From the NCBI RefSeq assembly GCF_003991355.1, contig NZ_RCSU01000002.1, positions 1-64,000 on the forward strand: 64,000 nucleotides of DNA. Direction: 5' to 3'. Below are positions 45,423 through 55,800 of this stretch, in pieces. The notes below the pieces were generated by a model. The model worked only from the letters and a program-made list of their open reading frames with translations, was not told the origin of the DNA and did no database searches. The DNA is from Pseudoflavitalea rhizosphaerae. Lineage in GTDB: Bacteria > Bacteroidota > Bacteroidia > Chitinophagales > Chitinophagaceae. Position numbers and translations under genes: made by a program. Numbering within the stretch: position 1 is the first letter of the stretch; the number at the start of each line of letters is the position of its first letter.

Positions 45423-46106
45423 ATGCAAAAACAGCCACAAATACCAGCTTCCAGCCTCCGGTTTCTGAACCAGCTCAGTAAAAACAATAACAGGGACTGG
45501 TTCCAGTTACACAAAACGGAGTTTCAACAGGAGCAGGAAAAAATGGCCGCTTTTGCAGAAGCTCTGTTACAGGCGCTAAGCCTCCACGATCAGCTGGAGA
45601 CCAGGTCCGGCAAAGAAAGCCTGCACCGCATTTACCGCGATACCCGTTTCTCACAAAACAAAACACCCTACAAGTCCAACTGGAGCGGCCGTTTCAAACG
45701 GGCAACCAAATATCGCAGGGGCGGTTATTATTACAATATCGAACCGGGAAACAGTTTTATTGCAGGCGGATTCTGGGGACCTGTGCCGGCAGACCTGAAG
45801 CGGATCAGGGAAGACATTGCTTTTGACAACGAACCATTGAGAAAGATCATCAACAGCAAAACATTCAAGTCCAGTTTCGGTGCATTGAAAGGAGAGCAGG
45901 TAAAGACTGCCCCGAAAGGATTTGACGCAAATCATGAAGCCATAGACCTGCTCCGATACAAGCAATTCCTGCTGATCCGCCATTTTACAGATGAAGAAGT
46001 ATTAGGTACAGGATTCCTGAAAGCTGCCGATCTAACCTTCAGGCATATGCGGCCTTTCTTCGATTATATGAGCGAGTTACTGAGTACTGACGCCAATGGG
46101 GAATAA
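45423..46106 (+). CDS. DUF2461 family protein
   Basis: This 227-residue cytoplasmic protein matches the DUF2461 (TIGR02453) family. The N-terminal FLNQLSKNNNRDWFQLHK segment, the central HRIYRDTRFSQNKTPYKSN segment and FIAGGFWGPVPADL are hallmarks. The function of the family is unknown. The ATG at 45423 is preferred over the longer frame from 45378 because a promoter-like TATCTTTG lies inside that extension and family members start close to the FLNQL segment. It is convergent with the sigma gene at 46192. Confidence 0.9.
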   Translation: MQKQPQIPASSLRFLNQLSKNNNRDWFQLHKTEFQQEQEKMAAFAEALLQALSLHDQLETRSGKESLHRIYRDTRFSQNKTPYKSNWSGRFKRATKYRRGGYYYNIEPGNSFIAGGFWGPVPADLKRIREDIAFDNEPLRKIINSKTFKSSFGALKGEQVKTAPKGFDANHEAIDLLRYKQFLLIRHFTDEEVLGTGFLKAADLTFRHMRPFFDYMSELLSTDANGE

Positions 46107-46191
46107 ATATCCTTTCCGGGAAACAGAGCAAGCCTGCATTCCTTAAGATCACCAGCCTGGTATGGATCTTTGTAACCCTTACAAACTTCAT

Positions 46192-46752
46192 TCAGGGAAT
46201 TACAGTGAGCAGTGAAAAGAAAAGATGGCTGAATTTCTTCACTTCGCCTCTTACCATTTTATTGGCGAGATAGAGTTGCTTGATCACAACTGGTTTGGAG
46301 AGCCCAAGCACTGAAGCGATCTCATCCAGCGACCTGTCCTGGAATACACTCATTTCATAAATAATGCGTTGCCTTTCAGGAAGGCGAGCAATGGCGCGGA
46401 GCGCATACTCATAGAATTCCTTGCATTCTAGCGGGCTCATACCGGAAGGCTCAGGACCCGCGCTGGTGGCTGTTTCGCGCTCCTGCCTGGCGCGGTTGCT
46501 CCTGTGGAGGTCCAGCAGGCGGTTGCGGGCCATGCGGAAAAGATATTGAGGGAGGGAACGAACGGCTGTAAGTGATTCACGTTTCGTCCAGAGTTTGAGA
46601 AAGATATCCTGTATCACTTCATCCGGATCTTCCACCATCCGGAAGGGCAGGAGATAACGATACAGCAGGGGCTGGTATCTTTTGTACAGCAACTGGAAAG
46701 CAGCCATGCTGCTTGCTGCGAGCTGTTGTACCAGTTCTTCGTCCAGGGGCAT
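46192..46752 (-). CDS. Orphan ECF sigma factor
   Basis: This sigma factor of about 186 residues has region 2 (PDEVIQDIFLKLWTKRE, LPQYLFRMARNRLLDLHR) and region 4 (RSLDEIASVLGLSKPVVIKQL), with a hydrophobic C-terminus (SHLFFSLLTVIP). I start it at the ATG at 46752, where similarity to other factors begins; the frame is open to 46872. No FecR or SusC gene follows: the next gene is convergent. It may be controlled by the LytS/LytTR pair just upstream, since it lies 148 bases after the regulator's stop on the same strand (inference). Confidence 0.87.
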   Translation of the reverse strand: MPLDEELVQQLAASSMAAFQLLYKRYQPLLYRYLLPFRMVEDPDEVIQDIFLKLWTKRESLTAVRSLPQYLFRMARNRLLDLHRSNRARQERETATSAGPEPSGMSPLECKEFYEYALRAIARLPERQRIIYEMSVFQDRSLDEIASVLGLSKPVVIKQLYLANKMVRGEVKKFSHLFFSLLTVIP

Positions 46753-46900
46753 GGAGGCTTCATTGACCGTATGTGAACGTTCATGCTGCAATGCGTATCT
46801 GATTTTACTTGAGTATGAAAACAGGTGGTTTAATGGGCGGACAAGATCATGATGGGCTGTAAACTTAATCAATACCCGTTTAACGCAAAACTTTTGTTCA

Positions 46901-47641
46901 TCAGGCTTTCAGCCGGTTCAGCTGTTTGAAAAAATTCTCAGCATAAGTGCTTCCTACAGGAATAATAGTACTGCCGATATGAATCTCCTGCCTTTCCACA
47001 GAATTGATCTTATCCATTGCTACCAGGTAGGATTTGTGTACACGAAGGAAACGATTGGGAGGCAAAGCCTCTTCCAATTGTTTCATGCTTTGTAAGGTAA
47101 TGATGCGCTGGGCGCGGGTATGGATGGAAAGATAATTCTTCAATCCTTCCACATACAATATATCATCCAGTTCCACTCTTACCATTTTTGTTTCCACTTT
47201 TACAAAAATGTAACCGCCTGTGCCGGGATACAGGTCGGGCGTGGCCGGCGGCCTGTCTGAAGGATTGGCGATCTTCCAGGCTTTCTCCACAGCGCGGTAG
47301 AATCTTTCAAAGGAGATAGGCTTCAGCAGGTAGTCCACCACATTGTATTCGAAGCCATCGAAAGCATATTCCTGGAAGGCGGATGTGATGATCACCTGTG
47401 CGCGATTCTGCAGCAGTTGCATGAACTGTACACCATTGAGCTGGGGCATCTGGATATCGAGAAAGATAAGGTCAACGGGCTGCTGATTGAACTGGATCAG
47501 GGCTTCCAGTGGATTGGTGTTCACGCCTGCCAGTTTCAGGAAGGGCACACGGCTGATATGGTCTTCCAGCAGTTTGATGGCCAGCGGCTCATCGTCTATC
47601 ACCAGGCAGTTCAGCATCCTTATCTCATTTGTTGGGCTCAT
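46901..47641 (-). CDS. LytTR-type response regulator
   Basis: This 246-residue response regulator has a receiver domain with IDDEPLA and phospho-acceptor Asp62 (FLDIQMPQLNG), then a LytTR DNA-binding domain from about residue 140 (ILYVEGLKNYLSIH, then LRVHKSYLVAMDKI). It overlaps the histidine kinase gene by 4 bases, so the two form a coupled two-component system. An alternative start is Met9 (47617). Targets are unknown; the orphan sigma gene downstream is a candidate. Confidence 0.94.
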   Translation of the reverse strand: MSPTNEIRMLNCLVIDDEPLAIKLLEDHISRVPFLKLAGVNTNPLEALIQFNQQPVDLIFLDIQMPQLNGVQFMQLLQNRAQVIITSAFQEYAFDGFEYNVVDYLLKPISFERFYRAVEKAWKIANPSDRPPATPDLYPGTGGYIFVKVETKMVRVELDDILYVEGLKNYLSIHTRAQRIITLQSMKQLEEALPPNRFLRVHKSYLVAMDKINSVERQEIHIGSTIIPVGSTYAENFFKQLNRLKA

Positions 47642-48759
47642 AAAGGTAAATCTAATTGTACATGAAATTCCTTCCTGGTGTTCTGTATCTGCAGCAGGTC
47701 CTGTTGCGGATAGAGCAGGCTCAGGCGCTTCTGCACATTCACCAGCCCGATACCGCCGGTTTGGTCTTTAAGAAACTCGTGTTTGAAATTATGGATCGAA
47801 AAAGACAGTTTCCTGTCTGTAACAGTCATTTGAATGGTGACGGGCCTTTGAGGGTCCTGCAGGATGCCGTGTTTGCAGGCATTCTCTATCAAAGGGAAAA
47901 GCAATAATGGCGGTATTTTGCGGCCTGCAACTGAGCCTTCGATGGTGAAGTGAAGATAAAGGTCGCCTTCATAACGCAGTTTTTGCAGATCGATATAATT
48001 GTTGATATGGGTTATCTCCTTGTCGAGCGTTACGCGGTAAAGTTCGTCCTCCTTTTCATAAAGCATGTACCGGATCATTTCGGAGAGTTTCATGATGCCG
48101 TTGCCAGTCTTCTGCGCTCTTTCCAGTACGGCCATGCTATAAATATTGTTGAGCGCATTGAAAAGAAAATGAGGATTGATCTGCATTTTGAGGAAGGACA
48201 ATTCCGCCTGCAGTTTCTGGTTCTCCAGGTCCTTGCGCACTTTTTCATGACCATACCAAACCAGCAGCAGTCTGTAGGTGAAGGCGATGATGATAATGAG
48301 AAAACTGAACCAGATATAAGCGCGCAGGTAACCTGGAAGTGGCATCGGGCTTACAGGAATGGCAGGGAACACCCGGTTGACCTTCACGGGTGGAACCGCT
48401 TCGGTGACCGGCTGCGCCTCCATCATGGCTTTCGCTTCAGCCAGCCTTATTTCAAAATTCCACATTTCCAGTTTGTACTTTATGAATGTGAACAGGAATG
48501 CCAGTGCAATGCAAATGATCACCAGCATCAAAGTTTTCTTCCTTTTGATGAAGAGAGCCGGGATGATATAAAACGCGCATCCATAAAAAAGCAGGAAGTT
48601 CACGATCCCCAGCAAGCCGTAATTGAAAAAGAAATTGTCCCAGTTCTTATACTGTGCCGCCAGCATGGTGGGCAGTCCCATAATGAAATAGAGGGCTTCC
48701 CAGGCCAGCAGGTGTACCAGGAAAGAAACTGAAGGTCTTTTGAATAATTCCACTGTCAT
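47638..48759 (-). CDS. LytS-type sensor histidine kinase
   Basis: This 373-residue membrane kinase has four predicted helices (about 11-33, 48-70, 77-95 and 147-165), a proline-rich loop between helices 3 and 4, and a His_kinase domain with phospho-acceptor His197 in QINPHFLFNALNNI. The C-terminal ATPase part (PLLLFPLIENACKHG, then GGIGLVNVQKRLSLLYP) is intact. The stop overlaps the start of the LytTR regulator gene. A TATTTTTG motif lies about 40 bases upstream (48795-48802). The signal is unknown. Confidence 0.94.
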   Translation of the reverse strand: MTVELFKRPSVSFLVHLLAWEALYFIMGLPTMLAAQYKNWDNFFFNYGLLGIVNFLLFYGCAFYIIPALFIKRKKTLMLVIICIALAFLFTFIKYKLEMWNFEIRLAEAKAMMEAQPVTEAVPPVKVNRVFPAIPVSPMPLPGYLRAYIWFSFLIIIIAFTYRLLLVWYGHEKVRKDLENQKLQAELSFLKMQINPHFLFNALNNIYSMAVLERAQKTGNGIMKLSEMIRYMLYEKEDELYRVTLDKEITHINNYIDLQKLRYEGDLYLHFTIEGSVAGRKIPPLLLFPLIENACKHGILQDPQRPVTIQMTVTDRKLSFSIHNFKHEFLKDQTGGIGLVNVQKRLSLLYPQQDLLQIQNTRKEFHVQLDLPL

Positions 48760-48794
48760 CAGTCAATTCATCTTTTCTCTATGTATGAAGTTTG

Positions 48795-48802
48795 CAAAAA
48801 TA
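48795..48802 (-). promoter_or_regulatory. Candidate -7 promoter element for the LytS/LytTR operon
   Basis: The minus strand reads TATTTTTG, fitting TAnnTTTG, about 36 bases upstream of the kinase ATG at 48759. No convincing -33 element is visible. Confidence 0.4.
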
Positions 48803-48986
48803 TGCTTCTGTTACCCGATTGTATGACCAGTTGCGGCAAACGAAGGATGAAACCGGGAAAACGCTTTACATCTTTTGAGCGCCTGCGGCAGTAGTTGGTC
48901 AACCGGAAACCGTAATTGGTGTAATGGCCTGCAATGCAGACTTATTCACCATTACCTTTCGATCCAATTTAAATGCATTTACTCCA

Positions 48987-50150
48987 ATGAAGAAATTTTT
49001 TGTATTCGCTTTAGCCCTTACTGCTGCGGCAACAGCAGGGGCCCAGACCAAAGCAAAGAAGAAGAACATCGTGATAAAGGGACAGGTACAGTTCCTCAAT
49101 CCCGAGAAATATGCCGCAAATAACAAGGTCTGGATCGGTTTCAGGGATGGAAGGGAGTACAAAGCCATCGACTCCGTTGTAGTGAAGGAGGATGGCAAAT
49201 GGCAGTTCACCGTAGATGCCAGCAGACCCAGGTTCTATGACCTGGAGATCCTGAAATGGGACCGCATCACGGTTTGGGGCGATGCAGATGCTACCATCAA
49301 CTGCCGTGGTTATGATACCGCTAAAATGAAGATCAAGAACAATCCTTATATCTTCATCGAAGGCTCCCCCGATAACCAGTTCCTCAACCTGATCAATCAT
49401 ATCGTTTACCGCGATTACCAAACGATGATCGCCGTGAGCAAGGAAATGTATTACGCCGGCCAATCCAAAGACACAACCTGGAGCGCCTACCTCAAAGGGC
49501 TCGATCCCTACAGGACCCTCGGGGATGACTTCCGCGACAGGCTGAAAGTATTGATCCGCGCGTACCAGCACAGGCCCGTGGCCCTGGCCGGCATCAAGAT
49601 GCTGAACTGGGAAAAGAACCAGGACTTCATCATGCCCATCCTTACCAGCCTCAAAGCAAAATATCCCTGGTTCACGGAAATTGCTGAGTACAAGAAAAAA
49701 GTGGAAGACAATATTGCGCAGGCCAAATTGCTGAAACCCGGCATGCCGGTTCCTGAAGTGAGCTATCCTGATGTAAATGGGAAGAATATCGGAACTACCG
49801 ATTACAAAGGCAAATACCTGCTCATCGATTTCTGGGCAAGCTGGTGCGGCCCCTGCCGCCAGGCCATTCCAAAAGTTCGCGCACTATATGATCAATACAA
49901 AGAGAAAGGTTTTGATGTACTCAGCATCAGCATCGATACAGACCGCAAAGCCTGGATCAAAGCAATGGATGATGAACAAATGCCATGGGCCCAAACGCTG
50001 AGCCCTGACAAGAACAAAACAATGGATACATTCCTGTTCAGCGGCATTCCTACATTGTATTTGATAGACAGGGAGGGAAAGATCGTGCAAAGCTATACGG
50101 GGTATTCAACAGATCTGGAAGCGAAGTTGAAAGAAGTTTTCTCGAAATAG
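48987..50150 (+). CDS. TlpA-like periplasmic thioredoxin-fold protein
   Basis: This 387-residue exported thiol-disulfide protein has a signal peptide (KKFFVFALALTAAATAGAQ), an N-terminal beta-rich domain of the DUF4369 type (residues about 25-130), a helical middle, and a C-terminal TlpA/AhpC-like thioredoxin domain. The active site is WCGPC (Cys287 and Cys290), and the cis-proline region reads FSGIPTLYLIDREG. The ATG at 48987 gives the signal peptide; the longer frame from 48924 does not. It is a single gene with its own terminator (50174-50206) and is predicted to act in the periplasm, in disulfide reduction or redox repair. Confidence 0.93.
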   Translation: MKKFFVFALALTAAATAGAQTKAKKKNIVIKGQVQFLNPEKYAANNKVWIGFRDGREYKAIDSVVVKEDGKWQFTVDASRPRFYDLEILKWDRITVWGDADATINCRGYDTAKMKIKNNPYIFIEGSPDNQFLNLINHIVYRDYQTMIAVSKEMYYAGQSKDTTWSAYLKGLDPYRTLGDDFRDRLKVLIRAYQHRPVALAGIKMLNWEKNQDFIMPILTSLKAKYPWFTEIAEYKKKVEDNIAQAKLLKPGMPVPEVSYPDVNGKNIGTTDYKGKYLLIDFWASWCGPCRQAIPKVRALYDQYKEKGFDVLSISIDTDRKAWIKAMDDEQMPWAQTLSPDKNKTMDTFLFSGIPTLYLIDREGKIVQSYTGYSTDLEAKLKEVFSK

Positions 50151-50173
50151 AAATTGCTTGTTGTGTTTGGTGT

Positions 50174-50206
50174 TGCCGTCTGCAATTGCAGGCGGCATTT
50201 TTTTTA
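50174..50206 (+). terminator. Intrinsic terminator after the TlpA-like gene
   Basis: TGCCGTCTGC pairs with GCAGGCGGCA (G-U pairs included) around an AATT loop and is followed by at least eight T residues. It lies 24 bases after the stop codon. Confidence 0.92.
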
Positions 50207-50208
50207 GA

Positions 50209-50667
50209 CTAATACAATTCCATAATGCAGTTTTTTCCTTTGAATTCAAATTCATCGCCTGATTTTTTTTGTACCAGGGATTTTGCGAACGGGGAGATGG
50301 GAGAGAGGAATACAATTGATTCTCCGTTCACTGATTGTTGCCCCAATCCGGCAGCAATGAAAAAGGCGCCGGTAGCTGTGCGGATGAATGCTCCAGGCAA
50401 TGGTGAATCGAGAATAGTGGAAACATTGATGGCGCGTAATGCGTTCAGGTCCTGCTGATGTGCCAGCAGTTGCCGTGCATGCATATCTTTCTCCAGGTGG
50501 CTCATGGCCCTGGAGGTTTCGTATTTATCGCCTGCAGAGCTTTTCTCTTCCTGATTGGCGGCAGCCTGTGCTTCGTTCATAGCCTTCAAGGTAATGGCTA
50601 TACGCTGCGTAATAACCTGTTCACCGAATTGCTTCAATAATTGCTTATGCGTTATTCTTTTGTCCAT
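50209..50667 (-). CDS. GreA/GreB-like transcript elongation factor family protein
   Basis: This 152-residue cytoplasmic protein has an N-terminal helical coiled-coil-like half with the SSAGDKYETSRAMSH segment. Its C-terminal FKBP-like half resembles the GreA/GreB C-terminal domain (FFIAAGLGQQSVNGESIVFLSPISPFAKSL). It is slightly shorter than classical GreA (about 158 residues), and the acidic tip residues of the coiled coil are not clearly conserved. It may therefore bind RNA polymerase without stimulating cleavage (inference). Some databases annotate such proteins wrongly as 3-oxoacyl-ACP synthase. It is convergent with the TlpA-like gene. Confidence 0.78.
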   Translation of the reverse strand: MDKRITHKQLLKQFGEQVITQRIAITLKAMNEAQAAANQEEKSSAGDKYETSRAMSHLEKDMHARQLLAHQQDLNALRAINVSTILDSPLPGAFIRTATGAFFIAAGLGQQSVNGESIVFLSPISPFAKSLVQKKSGDEFEFKGKNCIMELY

Positions 50668-50811
50668 TCCTGAGATAAGTTAGCGGATTGGTTCTAGCAA
50701 ATATCAAACTAAATATCAATACCTGAATAGGGGAGGGCAGTACCTTTCAAAGGAATTACTGAATTTAATTATGAAATAAAATTAACTTAGCCGCAAATCA
50801 AAAGCCCTGAC

Positions 50812-51423
50812 TTGAACCGGCCAATCCATACCCAAACCGGGCAGGAGACTTCATTGTACCTGCAACTGACTGCTGAAGGTGACGAAAAAGCTTTCGAAAG
50901 ATTGTTTGTTCTTCACAAAGACCGGGTATTTGAAGTGGCCTTGCTGTATACAGAGTCCAGGGTGCTTGCAGAGGAAATCCTTCAGGATATTTTTGTTCAG
51001 GTCTGGCGAAAAAGAGCAGATCTGCCAACCATCGCCGATTTCTCTTCCTGGTTGTTCATACTCACGCGTAACCGCTGCTTCAATGTGCTCCGGGACCTGG
51101 CCCGGGCCAGGTCCAATAGTAAAATTCTGCAAGAAGACCAGCCTGAAGTAGCTGGAGAAGGAGCCGATGCCAGGCTGCTGTCTTCCGAAGCTGAAAGACT
51201 GGTGGCAAAAGCAATGGAATTGCTTACCCCTGCACAAAGACTGGCATTTGAGCTCTTTAAGTTGAAAGGACTTAGCCGGGAAGAGACAGCAAAGGAAATG
51301 GGTATCTCGCCCAATACCGTGAAAGTGCATTTACTGCAGGCCATGCGCATCATCCGCTCATTCTTCATAGAAAAAAAACTGCTGATCCCCGCAGTGGCTG
51401 TGGGTTTTGTAATTATTTCCTGA
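50812..51423 (+). CDS. ECF sigma factor (FecI-like), module D, TTG start
   Basis: This 203-residue ECF sigma factor has region 2 (LAEEILQDIFVQVWRKRADL, FSSWLFILTRNRCFNVLRD) and region 4 (GLSREETAKEMGISPNTVKVHL), ending in a hydrophobic segment (LLIPAVAVGFVIIS). The start is a TTG at 50812: no ATG lies in frame before region 2, and the residues after TTG fit the family. It heads module D, and the FecR gene follows after 86 bases. Confidence 0.9.
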   Translation: MNRPIHTQTGQETSLYLQLTAEGDEKAFERLFVLHKDRVFEVALLYTESRVLAEEILQDIFVQVWRKRADLPTIADFSSWLFILTRNRCFNVLRDLARARSNSKILQEDQPEVAGEGADARLLSSEAERLVAKAMELLTPAQRLAFELFKLKGLSREETAKEMGISPNTVKVHLLQAMRIIRSFFIEKKLLIPAVAVGFVIIS

Positions 51424-51509
51424 TTTTCTTCTGATTATCTAATACATCCATGTATTGGCTGGTGTCTTTTCCTTTGGCCCAGCCACCTTATCTATTTTAA
51501 CCTTTGAAA

Positions 51510-52715
51510 ATGAAGAGCAACGAAGAATTATTGTATCTGTTCGAGCGCTACATCAGCAAAAATTACACGGCTGCCGAAAAGCAGGAGCTGATGGAGTTGC
51601 TTGCAGACCCCGCATACGATGCACAATGGAATGCCATCAACGACAGATTTGAGAACGTTCCGGAAATGCAGCAAATGCTGGCGGGGAGCAATTCCGGGAT
51701 GGCCTGGGAAGCGATTCGCGAAAGAACAGTTGCCGGCCCAACACAACCTGCCATAGTGAAGCCCTTCTACCGGAAATGGTGGGCCGCCGCTATAGCGCTG
51801 TTGTTGGTCAGTGCAGCAGGATATTTCTGGACGCAGACAGATAAGGAAGAGAAGACTCAATCTTTGGCAAAACAGAAAATGCCCGTTGTTCCCGGAGAAG
51901 CTGGCGCAATATTGAAACTCGACGATGGCCGTGTGATCTTACTTGACAGTTCACAAAAAGGACTCGTAGCCAGCAATGCAGCCGCCAGGGCAGTAGTGGA
52001 CAATGGAAGCCTTACTTATCAGCCGCTCCAGGAAGCATCCGGTTCAGAAGAAGTCATTTACAACACCATGCTGACCATGCGTGGAAAAATGTACAGGATG
52101 GTATTGCCGGATGGCACCAGGGTTTGGTTGAACGCATCCACGCAACTCCGTTTTCCTGTAGCCTTCAATGGCGATGAAAGAAGGGTAAGACTTCAGGGTG
52201 AAGCTTATTTTGAAGTAGCAAAGAACCCTTCCCGGCCATTCATCGTGGAAGTGGAACAAAGAGGGGAAGTGAAAGTATTGGGCACCCAGTTCAATATCAG
52301 CGCTTATCCGGATGATAATAGATTCACAACAACTTTGCTGGATGGCAAAGTACAATCCAGCTCCCTGTTCAGGGATTCGAAAGGGAAGGAACAGATAGTA
52401 ACATTAACACCTTCCTTCCAAAGTATCATGCAAAGCGGGAAAGACCTGGTAGTGCAAAAAGCAGACCTGGAACAGACCATGGCATGGAAAGACGGCAGAT
52501 TCGTATTCAAAAGTGCAAAACTTTCTGAAGTGTTCAGTCAACTGGGCAGGTGGTACGATGTGCAGTTTGTGAACGAAGAAAATATCGATGACGCATTCAG
52601 CGGAAGCATGTACAGGACTGATGATTTTTATGAACTGCTGAAGCTGATAGAATTCACCAGTAATGTGAATTGCAGGGCCGAAGGAAGAACTGTGATTGTG
52701 ACCAGGAAGAAATAA
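51510..52715 (+). CDS. FecR-family anti-sigma regulator, module D
   Basis: This 401-residue protein has a cytoplasmic region (1-88), a membrane helix at about 90-107, a FecR domain (LPDGTRVWLNASTQLRFP, then GEAYFEVAKNPSRPF) and a DUF4974-like C-terminal domain ending RTVIVTRKK. The ATG at 51510 is preferred over a TTG two codons earlier. It lies between its sigma factor and the STN-bearing SusC, which is the standard order for surface signalling. Confidence 0.93.
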   Translation: MKSNEELLYLFERYISKNYTAAEKQELMELLADPAYDAQWNAINDRFENVPEMQQMLAGSNSGMAWEAIRERTVAGPTQPAIVKPFYRKWWAAAIALLLVSAAGYFWTQTDKEEKTQSLAKQKMPVVPGEAGAILKLDDGRVILLDSSQKGLVASNAAARAVVDNGSLTYQPLQEASGSEEVIYNTMLTMRGKMYRMVLPDGTRVWLNASTQLRFPVAFNGDERRVRLQGEAYFEVAKNPSRPFIVEVEQRGEVKVLGTQFNISAYPDDNRFTTTLLDGKVQSSSLFRDSKGKEQIVTLTPSFQSIMQSGKDLVVQKADLEQTMAWKDGRFVFKSAKLSEVFSQLGRWYDVQFVNEENIDDAFSGSMYRTDDFYELLKLIEFTSNVNCRAEGRTVIVTRKK

Positions 52716-52770
52716 TCCTTTTTCATAACCTTATTCCGTATAGCCGTAAACAATAATGATAAAAACAAAA

Positions 52771-52795
52771 CCGGAAGTGTTGCGAGCACTTCCGG
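52771..52795 (+). promoter_or_regulatory. Hairpin in susC leader, module D
   Basis: CCGGAAGTG (52771-52779) pairs perfectly with CACTTCCGG (52787-52795) around a 7-base loop, in the fecR-susC gap. The same stem, with one G-U pair, is found in module B (14123-14149), again with A-rich sequence before it. It has no U-tract after it, so an attenuator or RNA stability role is more likely than plain termination. Confidence 0.6.
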
Positions 52796-52860
52796 CGGCG
52801 TTTGGCTGTAAGCTGTTAATACTGTTGATAACAAGATTTTTCACCAAACCTAACAAAGGT

Positions 52861-55800
52861 ATGATTCTGCTTTCAAATGGTCAACCCATTGAGGGGATAC
52901 CATTAATAACCAAAATGCCCAACCGGCAGAGGATAGTGCAATCTGAATTGTTGTCCTCTGTTCTGCGGACAACAATTGTAAAAGCAATGAAACTGACTGC
53001 TATTTTCCTGCTTTGTCTGTTGATGCGCGTACATGCAACAGGATATGCACAAAAGGTGACACTGACTGTCAGGGAAGCCTCCCTGGAGTCTGTTCTTAAG
53101 AAGATCACCAAACAGACTGGCTATGTTTTCTTCTACAATGATCAGATAATTCAAAAGGCCCAACCAGTATCTGTTATCCTGAAGAATGTACAACTGGAGC
53201 AGGCTTTGAAAGCCGTGTTCAAAGAGCAGCCCTTCAGGTACATGATCTCCGACAAGAATATTGCAGTGGGGCTGGCCACTGTGCAGGCTAAACTGGCAAG
53301 TGACACCACTGTTCCCAAACGCAACCCCAGGATTCAGATGCTCAAAGTGATCGGGAAAATATATGATGCTTCCACCGGTGCGCCTATGGGGGGCGTTACT
53401 GTAATTCCCGTAGGCTCTAAATTTGGAACAGTTTCGGATCCTGATGGAGAATTCCGGATAACAGTTCAGCAAGGATCGGTAATAGAGTTTTCTGCGATCG
53501 GCTATGAAGCTCATAGAGAAAAGTTGATGGCAGACAATACCAATATGCTGGTCCGCCTCAAACTAAAGCCAACGGAAATGAAACAAATGGTGGTAACGGG
53601 GATCTTCAGCCGTAAATCCAGTAGCTTTACGGGCGCAGCGGTTACCATCACCGGGGAAGAACTAAGGAAAGTAGGCAATGCCAACGTTTTCCAGAGCCTG
53701 AAGAACCTGGTCCCCTCCATGGTGCTCGACAATTTCACAGCCGGCTCCAATCCGAATGCAATGCCCACTATACAATTGCGCGGCACCAGCACATTTCCGG
53801 CAGATGAATCGGATATCCAGGCTAACCTGAAAGGCAATTACCTCAAGTCGCCCAATGAGCCACTCTTCATTCTCGATGGATTTGAAGCCAGTATCGAAAG
53901 GATCCTCGACCTGGATATGAACCGTATCGAGCGTATGGACATCCTCAAAGATGCAGCGTCCAAAGCCATCTATGGAGCAAGGGGCGCCAATGGTGTGATC
54001 GTTATCGAAACCAAAAAGAGCGCAACAGGGCGAGCACTGGTGACTTATAATGCAAGTGTTGACGTGGACATTCCGGACCTCACCAGCTATAACCTGGCCA
54101 ACTCCCATGAGAAGCTCCAGGCCGAATTGATAGATGGAATGTACATCGCGCCAAAATATGAACCCGATACCTGGGTAAGATTGCAGCAGTTGTACAATTC
54201 CCGGAAAAAGCTCGCGGATGAAGGTCTTTACACCAATTGGCTGGCGAAACCGCTACGTGAAGGGGTTGGGCATAAACACAATCTATCGATAGACCTGAGT
54301 GGCCCCAGTTTATCCCTCCTCGCTGATTTCACCTACCGCGAAGTGAATGGTGTAATGATCGGTTCCCAGCGAAAGAATATCTCGTCCAACCTTAATGCTT
54401 CTTATCGGGTGAAGAATTTCCTGTTCAGGAATATCATGAGCATCAGCAAAAACAATAACACAGAATCTCCTTATGGCCAATTCAGTGATTTTGTAAAAAT
54501 GAATCCTTACTGGAAATCGCAGGAAGCCGATGGCACCATTCCTTTTTATTCGGAATATGTAGACGCAGATACCAGGTACACTAACCCGATGTATAACGGC
54601 ACGATCAATACAAAGAATACAACAGGGTATTTCAACTTCACCGATAATTTCTATGTTGAATGGAATATCATTCCGGGCCTGAAAGCCATTACCAGGCTTG
54701 GTTTTGATATCAAGAACACGGAAGCTGACGAGTTCTACCCGGCATCACATACACGTTTCGATATTTACTGGAAAACAGACTCTGCACAGATGCGGAAAGG
54801 ATCCTACCAGATCAATAACGGCAAGTCGACCAGGGTATCTGGCGACCTTAACCTGCAGTACTCCAGGAACCTTGGGGTACACAACTTCTGGGCAAACCTG
54901 GGTGTGAATGCCGTTGAACAACGCTTATCAGAACTGTACCATGTGGTGGAAGGTTTTACCAGCGACCGCATGGAAAACGTGATGTTCGGTAACAGGTATT
55001 TGCTTGACTCCAGACCCCAGGGAATAGAAATGATCAACCGTGAACTGGGTGTACTCGGATCCTTCTCGTATACTTATAACAATCGATATTTCACTGACCT
55101 TACATTGCGCTCCAGCGCTTCTTCACAGTTCGGATCAGACAAAAGATGGGCACAGTTCTGGAGTGTGGGCTTAGGCTGGAACCTGCACAATGAAGATTTC
55201 TTTGTTGCTGGATTGCCATTTGTGAACCAATTCAAATTACGTGGTTCCATGGGCTCTACCGGTAACCCCAATTTTGCCACCAATGCATCAGTGGCCACTT
55301 ACGAATATTACAGGGACCGCTTATACCAGGATCTTCCCGGTTCTTATCTTACCAATCTTCCCAACCCGGATCTGCAGTGGGAAACAAAAATGGATTATAA
55401 TATAGGCGCAGATATTTCCATTCACCATCGCCTGAACCTTCGTTTCGATTATTATGAATCCTACACAGAAAACCTTGTAACCAGGCTTACACTTCCATCT
55501 TCCACAGGCTTCACTTCGGTTGCCGAGAACCTGGGAAGGGTCAGGAACAACGGAATTGAGCTCAATGCAAACTGGATGCTCTGGAATAAGGGAAATAATT
55601 TCTTCAGCATCTTTGGAAGTATTGAAACCAACCGCAATAGGATCGTGGAATTATCTGATGCCATGAAGGATTTCAATAATCGCATGGATGCAGAAGCAGC
55701 CAAGCTCGACAGAAGTACGCCCGTTAAGAAATATATCGATGGCATGAGCATGAACACCATCTGGGCGGTGCCTTCACTTGGTATCGATCCTTCCACTGGG

